Shown here: piece by piece, positions 37,275-49,000 of the stretch
How positions within the stretch are numbered: position 1 is the first letter of the stretch
How the letters are laid out: each line of letters starts with the position of its first letter
Assembly (NCBI GenBank): GCA_034770075.1
Contig: CM068382.1
Location: 16,694,616 to 16,758,615, forward strand
Reading direction: 5' to 3'
DNA: 64,000 bases
From: Aralia elata
Taxonomy: Eukaryota; Streptophyta; Magnoliopsida; Apiales; Araliaceae
Notes under the pieces: generated by a model
Told to the model about the DNA's origin: nothing
Databases searched by the model: none
What the model saw: the letters and a program-made list of their open reading frames with translations, nothing else
Program-made: the position numbers and the translations under genes

Positions 37275-39922
37275 TCAAACAAAATCATCAAAGATCAAAT
37301 CATCGTCATCTCTCCCAGCAGTGGCATCATCATTCGAAATAGTAGTTACTCTTCGGCCATAATCATCATCAACATCCTCATCATAATTAGGAAGGCCTTC
37401 CTCCTCCTCTTCTCCAACATTAGAATCAGAGTTATTCACAACTCTTATCCTCGGTTCCTTCGAAGTTGAAACATCACCACACCGTGAGTAAACATTACTC
37501 GTTCTACGAAGATTGCGACTCCTGGCGGCATCGGATGCACCAACAACTCTATCAACATCCTCCCATATAAGATCATCTCCATGATGAACTACATCTTGCT
37601 CGGGCACTATCCACTCATTACCCCAATCGAAATCATCTAGGACTAATAGATCAAAATTTCTTCTAAGTTCGCACTTCTTTTGGAACCTATTAACAATTCG
37701 GCGATTGTATTGCACATACACCAAATCATTTAACCGTTGATGCTCCAACCTATTTATTTTCTTCGCATGAATCTGAAATTTTTTGTTTAAAAAAATATTA
37801 AGCAAAAGAATATATAAAATATTTATAGATTTAGTTATGTACTAATTAATATTAAATACAAGATATTTAATTACTAAATACTTACAAACTCAAAAGTGCT
37901 CTAATTGCGTTCACAACCGGAAGAAGAACAACAAAGGCCGATGATTCGCTTTGCAAACTTTGTAAGCTCAATAGCATAACCACGAAAAGCATTCCACCAA
38001 TCAACTACATTAGATATAAAAAATTAAAAAAAATCAAATATAGTCTAAATTATAAAACTTAAAGTAAACTTTATAATTAATTTAATATACTTACTAGGAT
38101 TTTTTGTCTTTCATTGACTAATCGATATGTCTTTAAAAAAGTCATCACGAGAAGATTCATAGACATCGGCTAGGTCGCTTATCTTGTCTGCCAAAAGTTG
38201 GTCGGGAACCATTTTTGAAAGAATATCATTGAAGTTGCTACGTAACTTGTAAGCTAAACCAAAATTTTCATCTTCTTTGATATCAAAATACTTTCCCGGA
38301 TTTAGAAACAATGCTGCCTCATATAACTTTTGCTCCATTTGGCATGCCCATCTTCGCTCGATAATGTCGATCACTTTCTTGTATAGCCTTTGTTTGTTAT
38401 TAAAGGCATCTTTGATCTTCTTCTTTGCAAATTCCATTGCAACAAGAATCTCAGGCATATGTGGCCTCTCATCTGAATCCACAATCCTCAAGATAACAAG
38501 TAATGGTTGTGACGCTCTAATACAATCTTCAACGACATGCCAAAAACTAGAAGAAATAACTGTATCATACACTTTCTTCCCCGCTTCTATAGTCGACAAC
38601 CTAGAATGTGTCCAATCATCATTGATGAATAAATATCTCAAAGCATCCTTATTCTTGCACAAGCTTTGAAGGGTCAAAAAAGATGTAGCGAATCGGGTGA
38701 CTCTCGATCTCACAAAGTTCTTCCTATTTGTTTTGCTCCTTATCGCATCAAGAAGGCGACCATGTCTATAAATGAATGTTGTTATTTTTCTTGCCCTCCC
38801 GATTGTAGACTTAAACTGCTTCAAATTGCCTATGTCCTCTAGCATAAGGTCTATGCAATGGGCTGCACATGGTGTCCAGAACAAAGTAAGTCTCCTCTCC
38901 ATTGAAATCTGACCAGCTACCTTATAATTGGAGGCATTGTCTGTCACTACTTGCATAACATACTCAGGTCCAATCTCTTTGATCGTCCCGTCGAGTAACT
39001 CTGCCAACATGCTTGCATCCTGAGATTGACTAGAAGTATCAACTGATCCCATAAAGTAAGTCCTTGTAGGACTATTAGCAAGAAAATTTATCAAATGTCT
39101 GCCTCTTCTGTCTGTCCATCCGTCACATAAGAGTGCAACCATATTGCTTCCAAGAAGTTTTGTGTTTCTCTTTCAGTTCCTCTGTTTTAGTCTTTGCCTT
39201 CCTTAAAAGAGGAACTCTCAACTCGTGATACGAAAGAGGCTTCAAACTCGGCTCATATTGCCCGATAGCCTCTATCATCACCTCAAAACTTCTTGAATTT
39301 GCTGTATTAAAAGGGATGCCACTCTCATAAAAACAGTTGGCAATGTACATGTGAACTTTTTCTTTCTCTTCCGGTGACCTTAGACGATTCTCCAAAGTAG
39401 TTTGGCTAGGACCTTTGTGATGTCTTTCGTCCACAACTTCTTCAGGAGATTTCCTAAGATGAGTTTCAATTGCCTTTGTTTGTGACTGTGTCTTAGGGAA
39501 TTGAAATGCACTCTTCATCCTTTTAGATGCAGTCCCAGAACTTAGAATAACTGTAGAGGAAGCATTAGAAGGATTAAATGCATTGCTTGGAATATTTGAT
39601 GACTAAATTTCTTCTACTTCGTTATTGTCATCAAATTGAATTGACTTATTTCTTTTGTTACTCATTATTGCTTGATTCATCTCGTTTGCAATTTCGGTTG
39701 TAGTTCGAGGACACTAGACACATCCACATACCCACTAGTAAGATGTTGCTTGAATCTCTTGATTCCTCCCCGAACCGTTTTCCCACAGAGTATACATTGC
39801 ACGAGATTTTTATCGCTCAATTCCGACCAAAATCTATATTTTCATCCCGGATCCTTAGACTTCGTCTTTCTTTTAGGATCTTTACTTGGATCATAACCCT
39901 CCGCTCCCGAACTTTCCGCCAT
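37275..39922 (-). pseudogene. hAT transposase pseudogene (BED finger, DUF659, hATC)
   Basis: Read on the minus strand from an ATG at 39922 (MAESSGAEGYDPSKD). An N-terminal BED zinc finger (CILCGK, then KRFKQHL) comes first, then DUF659 (DGWTDRRGR, then VTDNASNYKVAG, then PCAAHCIDLMLEDIG), then hATC dimerisation (WWNAFRGYAIEL, then CCSSSGCERN) and an acidic tail ending at 37275. Probable GT-AG introns lie at 38005-38094 and 37773-37885. Breaks: stops at 39842-39844 (where a Trp is expected), 39603-39605, 38111-38113 and 37901-37903 (Trp expected after CERN), plus a frameshift near 39125-39140 joining the 39518-39123 and 39142-38111 frames. An active copy would excise and reinsert the element; this one cannot. 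Confidence 0.9.
37773..37885 (-). other. Probable intron of the hAT transposase pseudogene
   Basis: GTAAGT donor after STFEF and TTTCAG acceptor before IHAKKINRLEHQRLND. Removing it joins two segments that are contiguous in hAT transposases. Confidence 0.65.
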
Positions 39923-41125
39923 TTAATTAGCTACAAAATACAATTTATAACTATATTATAAGCACATGACAACACTGCATCACATATCATAAAAAAAGAA
40001 TCAACAATTACTATATCAGTAATTATCAATTACCATATTACCAATTACCATATCAGTAAATATAAAACAATATCAATAAATAATATAGAATAAAGATCAT
40101 CAATACGTCTTTCTTTGTACCTTACTCATTACTGATTACCAATTACTAAATATAAATAATATATCAGTAAATAATATAGAATAAGGATTAACATTTAGCC
40201 TTTCTTTGTACCTTACTGATTACCAATTACTAAATATAAAATTGTATATTATTTTAAATTTGGGTCCCAATTACCATATCAGCAATTACCAATTACCATA
40301 TTACCATATCAGCAACAAGCATATCAAGTACCATACCATATAAAAAAATTAGCAGCAATCAACAAAGCAAAATTGACGGGAAATAAAAGAAAGAAAAAAA
40401 TTTAAGTAGCAGTCAACAAAGTAGAAATGACCGGAAATAATGAAAGAAAGAAATTTGGACAACATGTCAATAAAGCAGAACAAAGTAGAATACCCAAAAA
40501 GAAAAAAAATGGTCGGAGTAGAAGAAGAAAAGAAGAGAAGAAGAAGAAGAGTAGAAGTAGAAGAAGAGAATTAGGGAAGAAGCATACCTGTAGATCGCGA
40601 GCTGCCGGAGAAGATCGCCGGAGTAGATCGGTGCTGTAGTCGACGTCGCAGTAGATCGATGTTATAGTCGACGTCGGTAAGTTTGTTCTCTCCCTCTCTA
40701 TTGTTGACTTGCTGCTCTTGTTCTCTCTCTCTGTTTGGATCGATTAGGTTTTAACTGCTGCTCGTTTTTTTACCCAGTAAAGTTTGGGTCAAACCAAACT
40801 CGCAATAACCAAGTCGACCGCTTTGAACTCAAGTCGTCCAAGTCGCTACAATCGTCCAAGGCGTCGACTTTGTTAGCTGAGCGCTCGCTTTTCTCACTTC
40901 CAACCAAGTCGACCAAACTCCTTCATAGTTTCCGCTGCCTGGATGCATAAGCGTCGCCTAGGCGACGACTTGATAACAGTGATAAAAAGGCTTTTACTTT
41001 TTTAAAAGCATTATGATATATATGGTAACTAAATACTATTTTAACTTTAATATTCAAGTATTTTTATCATAAAATTTAAATCCAAAAGTGTCCCATATGA
41101 TCTTATTATATCTCACCTCTAGTTT

Positions 41126-43700
41126 TGTCCTCCTTCCCGAATAAGAAAGGGAAGTCACATACAAAACACAATAAACCTCAAAATAAATAAATAAAGCACT
41201 AATAACTTCAAAATATTTAATAGTTGATAATCCATCAATGTCGAATTAAATACAATTCTCAAAAAATTGGCAGAATAATCAGAACCTAAAATTAAATAAA
41301 CCTATTCTGTTAAAGGTATATTTCTTCACACGAAACCCTAAACCGCCCATGCCGAAAGAAAAACACAGCATGAGCCAAATGCCCAGTATAGATATAAAGA
41401 TGTAAAAATATACCACAATATATAATGTAACCAAAATAGTCGAATGAATGAACGAATGTGAATTACGAACGAATTATGAATATATCAAAATTAGTGAACC
41501 AGATACAAATGATGAACCCTATTGAACGGACAACTTTAGCCAAAAGGATCCCAAACAAAATAAGGCTGAATCAAATGGTTATAAGGTAACAATTTCATAC
41601 TGAGCTCAAATACAAATAGCAAACAAAATACATCGGTACCATGATATATGCGAATTAAACCGGATAGTATGCACGACACATACGTTACTAATCTGTCAAA
41701 TAAATCAAATCAAATCAAATACTGGGTCGACCCATATGTATCCTGAATAAATAAATTAAATGGCCAAAAGGATACGTCGTGGACTGATCACACCGCCACA
41801 AAAGGTGTCATACCTCGGTGTCAAGAGAACATGCATGTGGTACCCCCACATGTGGTTAGCTCAAGTATACCCTAAGAATCGAACTACAAAATGTAAGCCA
41901 AAAGGGGTTCAAATCACAAAACTTACATGACCATTTTCAAATGACATCGAATTATTTCAAGTACGAACATACTTCACTATCACAAGATACTAACAATCAA
42001 AATAACTCTTGAATATGAACGAAAATATACGAAGAATGATATAAACGAATAAAGTCTCCAAAATATATTGACATGTTTAACTAGTTCAAAGAGTACAAAT
42101 ACGAGTTCTAAGTGTCAATGTCAAGACAAACTATCACATGAATTTGAGAAGGAACAATCAGGTGAAACAATAATTAACTTCTAAACAAAGAGCAAAACGA
42201 ACAAATCAAAATTAAAAGGATGATCGCTGAAGGAATATGAAATCTGTACCTGATACGCAAAACTACTTATAGTATACTCCACAAAATCTTACCCTCAAAT
42301 GTTAACGTTATCAAATACGAAATGTTATTCACCACCTAAACATATTCACCTCGAATTAAATATAATCTAAATTAATAATTCCAAAATAATTTATAACCCA
42401 TTTAAGATGCCTTTAATTATTACCTTAGATCACTATTAATACTCCAAAACTTAAAAATCAATAACAAAACTTAAAAAATCTTAAAACCTTAATATGACAA
42501 ATTATTCTTAAGATGTCAATCCACTATTTTGATTTTATCACTATTAATTAAAATTTATTTGTCAAATTAATTGATTTTAATAAAAATTAGACTTCAAATA
42601 CTCCAATTTAGTTTCAAGAATCACCCAAATCGAATTTAAAATCATTAAGTTATACAATTTTAAATATTACAACTTGTTGATGAAAATTTTAGTACAAAAA
42701 TTCCAGATTAGCCCTTTCTTAAAATTCATAACAAATCATACACTAATCTTTAACAGTTTAAAATTGGTGAATATATTCTCAGCTTATATATATAACATAA
42801 TAAAATTATAACGATCCAACGGTCGGATTAAGAGATATAACCCACGTAATATACTTTAAAATATAGAAACTAATTTTCAGATTTTAACGTTTATATTCAA
42901 TCAAATTATATTTCTTAATATAAATTTATCTTCTTTTTCCAATTATCATGATATCTAATTCCATGTCTCTACTTTATTTAAAATTAATCTCTAATTTAAA
43001 AACTCTCATAACTAAACTTAAAATCAAAATATGAAATAATATTTACCTTCCTTATTCGTCTTTCTTCAATACGTAGCAGTAAATAATCTGACTTTTGGGT
43101 CTTCTAGACTCTTCAAAATCTCTTCATGTCTCACAAAAATTGTAGCTCTCGAAAAGATACACGAAATAAGCTCAAGAATCACTCGATTCAGAGTAAATAT
43201 GACTGAGTTACGAATTTTCAAAATTAGGGCAGAAAATAGTGACGAGAATTAGGACAGGTTGCGATTATCAACAATTTCATGCATGAAGATGACGTCAACT
43301 TTTTTTCCTTTTTATAATTGTAAAGAACGAAAAATTGAAGAAATAGGCTTTGGATTCACTCGATTCCGAAATCGGATGAATTAATTATGATTTTTCTAAT
43401 GAGCTGGAGTGCGTATAAATATTCTACTCGGGAATTCAACTAACCAACTTAGAGTAGAATTATGGTTACATCTCCACTCTTTAAATATAAATAGGAAACG
43501 ATATGAGAGTTATCAAAACCTTAATGGACTCCTCAATTTTAATTAATCAATTATTTACTAAAAGAATTTAACTTTCCAAACGAAACAAGGAAGAAAGAAA
43601 AAAAAATAAATTTAGTAACTTACATTTTTCAATTCAAATACACTTTTATAAAATAAAATCAATTAATATTTAATTATTAACAAAAATTTTGGTTATTACA
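41126..43700 (-). mobile_element. Probable solo LTR, about 2.6 kb, gypsy-like
   Basis: Read on the minus strand it starts TGTAATAACCAAAATTT (43700), the TGTAAYRCC-like start seen in other LTRs of this window, and would end AAGGAGGACA at 41126. Flanks are agttt (41121-41125) and ggttt (43701-43705), four of five matching. No protein-coding sequence was recognised. The left end is the weaker of the two. Confidence 0.5.
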
Positions 43701-43705
43701 GGTTT

Positions 43706-44645
43706 GATAGAGTGGTAAGTTAAACGAAACACTTTTTAATTTAAAATTTTTGATGAAAAAAAAGTTAAATTAAATTAATTTTTAAATACAAATTTAAAAA
43801 GTGCTTTTTTATATAGAAGTAAAAGATAAAATCAAACAAACATGAGTTATTGACTTTTTAAAATAAAAAAATTACAACAACTTCAGAACAAATTTATGGA
43901 TTGTGTTCTTCAAAAATAAAATAAAATTATGGATTGCGTTTTTATCAAGAATGCTTCCAACAACAAACTTATAATTTGTATTTTCAAAAAATATCAACCA
44001 CAATGTTTGCACTATAAACATTATTAAATGTCATTAAACACTAAAATATTAGCTTCGTGAATATATTATTTATTATATCATCATCTCTTTTGCATTTGTT
44101 TCGACGTTTTCTAATGGAGACTTTAGTCATTCGCTAATGGGTTTTTTTTTAAAGCAGTCCAACATGTTTATAATCAATTTTGATAAACTGAGAGTTTTTG
44201 CTAATCAACTTTAAAAATTGTATATAATCAGTTTTTATAAAAATAATCGAAATTTTTAATTTGAAATTTCTGATTATTTATCAAATCAAATAATCAAGTG
44301 ACAAAGTATATTCCTAATCCAACCCTATTTATATTAGTAATTTCATTCATTATCCATCTTTACTTCACAAAATCTTCTTTTTTTAGTAATTTTACCTTAA
44401 AAAAGTGGTAAGTAATTTTTTTTTATCAAACACTTATCACTTTTTACAACTTTATTAAATGATTTTTCTTTAACAAACACAAACTATTTTTAAAAAATTA
44501 ATTATAAGCAAAATCACTAATCAGAATTATTAATCATATTTTTTTAAGCGATCTCAAATATACTCTAGAAACCAATTGATGTGAGATTTGTTAATTCTTC
44601 ATGTTGATCTTTCTCCTTTTTACCTTAACTTATGAGGTGACACTT
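43706..44645. other. Intergenic, no gene seen
   Basis: AT-rich DNA with poly-A and poly-T runs. No gene or complete mobile element could be supported. Confidence 0.5.
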
Positions 44646-44648
44646 TTA

Positions 44649-45077
44649 GAGCCCGTTCGACAATGACTTATTTTAAAAAGATTTAAAGTTAAAATATAAG
44701 TTAACTTATAAGTTGTTTTAAGTTGTGACTTATAAGTAAAAACATTCAAAATCAATTTGACTTATAAGTCATAAATTAAGTTAAAACAAGTTAGAAGGTG
44801 TTCGACTCATAATCACTTATAAGTTAAAATCAAATGTAAAGATTACTAAAAAGAACATTAATAAAAAGAGGGGCAAAATAAACATTACATTTGGTCAAAC
44901 TAACTTATTTTAGAATAACTTATAAGTCATTTTAAAATAAGTTACAAATACTTGCTTATTTTTTCACTTAAAAATCAACTTATAAGTACAAAAATAAGTC
45001 GTTGCTGAACAGATGAATAGTGGCAAATGATTTATAAGTTAGTCACTGCAACTTATAAGTCACTGCCGAACAGGCTC
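44649..45077. mobile_element. Tourist-type (PIF/Harbinger) MITE 1, 429 bp
   Basis: Ends GAGCCCGTTCGACAATGAC and, complemented from the right, GAGCCTGTTCGGCAGTGAC, flanked by TTA at 44646-44648 and 45078-45080. The interior carries many aacttataagt motifs in both orientations. A TTA target and GAGCC/GGCC-type termini are characteristic of Tourist elements. Confidence 0.85.
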
Positions 45078-45080
45078 TTA

Positions 45081-45284
45081 GGTGGTGTTTGATTACGTCT
45101 TAATACATCTTAATAACCCACCTTTTAATGCATCTTAATATTTAAAACCGGGATAAAAATTTTCCTTCTGAATGTCTTTAAATCATTAAGATACAAAATT
45201 AAATCTAAACTATTCAAAGAACCACATTAAGCTGCATTAAGAGATGGGTTGTTAAAATACATTAAGATATAATCAAACACCACC
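45081..45284. mobile_element. Tourist-type (PIF/Harbinger) MITE 2, 204 bp
   Basis: Ends GGTGGTGTTTGATTACGTCT and, complemented from the right, GGTGGTGTTTGATTATATCT, flanked by TTA at 45078-45080 and 45285-45287. It directly abuts MITE 1 and shares its TTA. The interior repeats cttaat/attaag motifs. Confidence 0.88.
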
Positions 45285-45478
45285 TTAGTAAAATAAATTT
45301 TTTGAGTCTAAAGTTGAATCATATAATTAATCAAACAAAAATTTAAAGGCTTCTCATTAATATAGAATAAGCAAAAACAAGGAAAATTATTGAAGTTTCC
45401 ATAAGCAAATTTTAATTAAACTGTATATTTAGGCCAGCCAGCACATCTGGAAAAACAAGATCTAAAAACAATATTAAA

Positions 45479-45964
45479 CTAACCATGCTTTTTCACCCTC
45501 TTCTTCATCTCCATAGCGACTAAGATTCGACCTTCAGGTACACAACTTGAGCCTTTTGGCACCGCAAGCCAAAACCATCCACGTTTTATAACATCGATTT
45601 GGTTTGGCAAGGAAATTTTTGTCCTACCAACCAATACAATGCCACTGGAAGTCCCTGGATCAGACGTGGACCTGGTTCGATAAATCTCCAGGTACAAGTA
45701 ATTATAATTCATAGACTTATCCAACACAAAGCAATATTCTGAGTTCCATACAAGATTTGGCGGCAATCCATTAACCTCTTGTGTTAGAAAGCATTGACTG
45801 GGTTCAACCCATCCAAGTACACCGTAAGTTCTTTTGGTGTAGTTAGTTGTTCCTTTGTCAATATCTTCAGCTTCTCGAACTGCTACATTAAGCAAAATCT
45901 CGTAATCCTCTTCCACAACTAAGCTCTTCCTTTTACTCAACATTGAATCAAAACTAGGAGCCAT
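45479..45964 (-). CDS. Small C2-like protein, 161 residues, intact
   Basis: The open frame is intact from ATG 45964 to TAG 45479 with no intron. Residues 20-130 look like a divergent C2 beta-sandwich: YEILLNVAVREAEDID, then LVWNSEYCFVL (compare the conserved P.WNE of plant C2 proteins), then YLYLEIYRTR, then GIVLVGRTKISLP, then EGRILVAMEMKKR near the C-terminus. The order and spacing resemble BAP/SRC2-type single-C2 proteins, but without the Pro-rich tail and hydrophobic anchor of the 25806-26714 protein. Acidic Ca2+-binding loops are not evident. Role unknown; membrane or protein binding is inferred. A ~950-bp tandem array begins 77 bp upstream of the ATG, so its promoter probably lies in repeat DNA. 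It might also be a decaying gene copy. Confidence 0.65.
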   Translation of the reverse strand: MAPSFDSMLSKRKSLVVEEDYEILLNVAVREAEDIDKGTTNYTKRTYGVLGWVEPSQCFLTQEVNGLPPNLVWNSEYCFVLDKSMNYNYLYLEIYRTRSTSDPGTSSGIVLVGRTKISLPNQIDVIKRGWFWLAVPKGSSCVPEGRILVAMEMKKRVKKHG

Positions 45965-46040
45965 TTCTTGAAATTAAATTAAAACCTGCGAACGTGCTGA
46001 TAAATTTTAGAAAATGAAAAGATACACGAGTAATAAATAA

Positions 46041-49000
46041 TTTAGCTTGCATTTTTCTCAATAAATAATTGATTGGAGTTATCAATTTTTTAATCGATTT
46101 TCATGATAACTGCATGTTCATATTTTGCAAAAATAAATAAATAAATAAATAAGGGGTGCCCGTGTATAGTTGGTAGTTTCCTTCTTCCTTATATTTTAAG
46201 GTATGGACCCGAAGACCCACTTACTAGGCCCGAGGTTGTTGGCCCAAAGTTCGTGGCCCGAGGGGATCACTTGATAATAGACAATCGAGCGTTGAAACTG
46301 CAGTTAGGGGGCTCACGAGGTCGCATCAACCTGCATAAAGGTAGCATAATTGCCCTTTGATAAGACAGACTTGTGCAACCCATTTAGGTTGGCTCGACTA
46401 ACCTTAATAGGACTTATCTGAAATGACATATCCCAATATCCACTCATATATCGCAGGTCACACGCTATTACATTTGAAACCCTAAGGATGGATATTTTAT
46501 CTTACTAACGCCTACACAAGAAATATCCTACGATGGCCTAACGTCGTTAACCACCATTAAGACGTTCGTGCAAGTTCAAAAAGTCAAGGCCTATACAAAT
46601 TAAAACAGAGTTAGTATAATTGGAATCATAATTACGATAATCTTTGATTAAATTCTTAATCTAGATTGTATTTTTTCAATAAATACTTGGTTGGTGTGAT
46701 CAATTTTTTAACCGATTTTCGTGATCACCACATATTCATATTTTACAAAAATAAATAAATTAATAAGGGGTGCCAATGTATAGTTGGCGGTTTCCTTCTT
46801 CCCTAAAATTTTCAATTCTTTTCACATTAATTTCTTATAATTCCAAATATATCATAAAGAAATATAGGGGTCCCTGTATGAATGCATGGGCAGTACAACT
46901 CTTTGACCCAAATTGAAAGATCCATTGACTTTTTATCCCTTTTTTTTGTGCATATTCAAGTCTATTAGAGATATTCTTAGACTTAATTATCTAATATTAA
47001 ATAATAATTTGATCATATAAAATGTACCTAGACAAGAAAAATGGTAAAAGGTGTATGGGACCCTACCGTAATTATCAAAACTCCAAGTGAAGCCGAAATA
47101 AGTTATGGATTAGTGTTAAGGTATGGACCCGAAGGCCCACTTACTAGGCCCAAGGTTGTTGGCCCAAAGTCCGCGGCCCGAAGGGATCACTTGGCAACGG
47201 ACGATCGGGCGTTAAAATTTTAGTTAGCGGGTTCACGGGGTCGCATCAACCGTCTGCACAAAGGTCGCATAATTGTCCTTTGATGGGACAGGCCTGCATA
47301 ACCTGCATAGGTTGGCCCAACTAACTTTGATAGGACTTGTCTGAAGGGACATATCCTACTATCTACTCCTATATCGTTGGTAAGACTACAAGCTATTACA
47401 CTTGAAACCCTAAGGATGAATATTTTATCTTTCTTCTCAATTACTTACCCCTACGCAAGAAATATCTTACGACGACCTAACATTGTTAATCATCGTGAAG
47501 ATGTTCGTGTAAGTTCAAAAGTCAAGGCACATACAAATTAAAGTAGAGTTAGTATAATTGTAAATGTTGACACGGGCCCATAATTACGATAATCTTTAAT
47601 TAGATTCTTAATTTAGCTTGTATTTGTTCAATAAATACTTGGTTGGTGTGATCAATTTTTTAACCGATTTTCGTGATCACCACATATTCATATTTTACAA
47701 AAGTAAATAAATTAATAAGGGGTGCCGATGTATAGTTGGCGGTTTCCTTCTTCCCTAAAATTTTCAATTCTTTTCGCATTTATTTCTTATAATTTCAAAT
47801 ATATCATAAAGAAATATAGGGGTCCCTGTATGAATGCATGGGCAGTACAACTCTTTGACCAAAATTAAAAGATCCATTGCCTTTTTACCTTTTTTTATTT
47901 TTGCATATTGAATTCTATTAGAGATATTCTTAGACATAATTATCTAATATTAAATACTAATTTGATCATATAAAATGTACCTAGACAAGAAAAAGGGTGA
48001 AAGGTGTATGGGACCCTACTGAAATTATCAAAACTCTAAGTAAACCCGAAATAAGTTATGGATTAGTGTTAAGGTGTGGAGCCGAAGGCCCACTTACTAC
48101 GCCCAAGGTTGTTGGCCCAAAGTCCGCGGCCCGAGGGGATCACTTGGCAACGATTGGAAGTTGAAATCTTAGTTAGGGGTTCATAGGGTCGCATAAGCCG
48201 TCTGCACAGAGGTCGCATAATTGTCCGTTGATGGGGCAGGCCTGCATAATCCACATAGGTTGGCCCAACTAACTTTTATAGGACTTGTCTGAAGGGACAT
48301 ATTCCACTATCTACTCCTATATCGTTGGTAAGACTACAAGTTATTACACTTGAAATCCTAAGGATGAATATTTTATCTTTCTTCTCACTTACTTACGCCT
48401 ACACAAGAAATATCCTACGACGACCTAACATCGTTAATCATCGTGAAGGCGTTCGTGTAAGTTCAAAAAGTCAAGGCACATATAAATTAAGGCAGAGTTA
48501 ATATGATTATAAATGCAGACAGGGGCCCATAATTACGATAATCTTTGATTAGATTCTTAATTTAGCTTGTATTTTTTCAATAAATACTTGGTTGGTGTGA
48601 TCAATTTTTTAACCGATTTTCGTGATCACCGCATATTCATATTTTACAAAAATAAATAAATTAATAAGGGGTGTCAATGTATAGTTGACGGTTTTCTTCT
48701 TCCCTAAAATTTTTATTTATTTTCACTTTAATTTCTTATAATTCCAAATATATCATAAAGAAATATAGGGGTCCCTATATGAATGCATGGGCAGTACAAC
48801 TCTTTGACCCAAATTAAAAGATCCATTGACTTTTTACCCTTTTTTCTGCATATTGAAGTCTATTAGAGATATTCTTAGACATAATTATCTAATATTAAAT
48901 GCTAATTTGATCATATATAAAATGTACCTAGACAAGAAAAAGGGTGAAAAGTGTATGGGACCTTACTGTAATTATCAAAACTCCAAGTGAACCTGAAAAA

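Larger units (their letters stand above)
36624..40981 (-). mobile_element. Complete hAT-superfamily transposon, 4.36 kb, inactive
   Basis: Ends CATAGTTATCAAGGCGA and, complemented from the right, CACTGTTATCAAGTCGT are short terminal inverted repeats, flanked by ataaaaaa (36616-36623) and ataaaaag (40982-40989), an 8-bp hAT duplication with one mismatch. Both subterminal regions carry many aagtcg/gtcgac/cctaggcg motifs, probable transposase-binding sites. A minus-strand transposase pseudogene fills 37275-39922. The region 39925-40620 is non-coding leader with purine-rich runs, and 36730-37274 is AT-rich 3' sequence. The 40427-40639 plus-strand open frame reads the purine run and is not a gene. 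Confidence 0.9.

Noticed and set aside
40427..40639. Basic 70-codon plus-strand open frame rich in Lys and Arg
   Set aside because: It reads a purine-rich run in the leader of the minus-strand hAT transposase.
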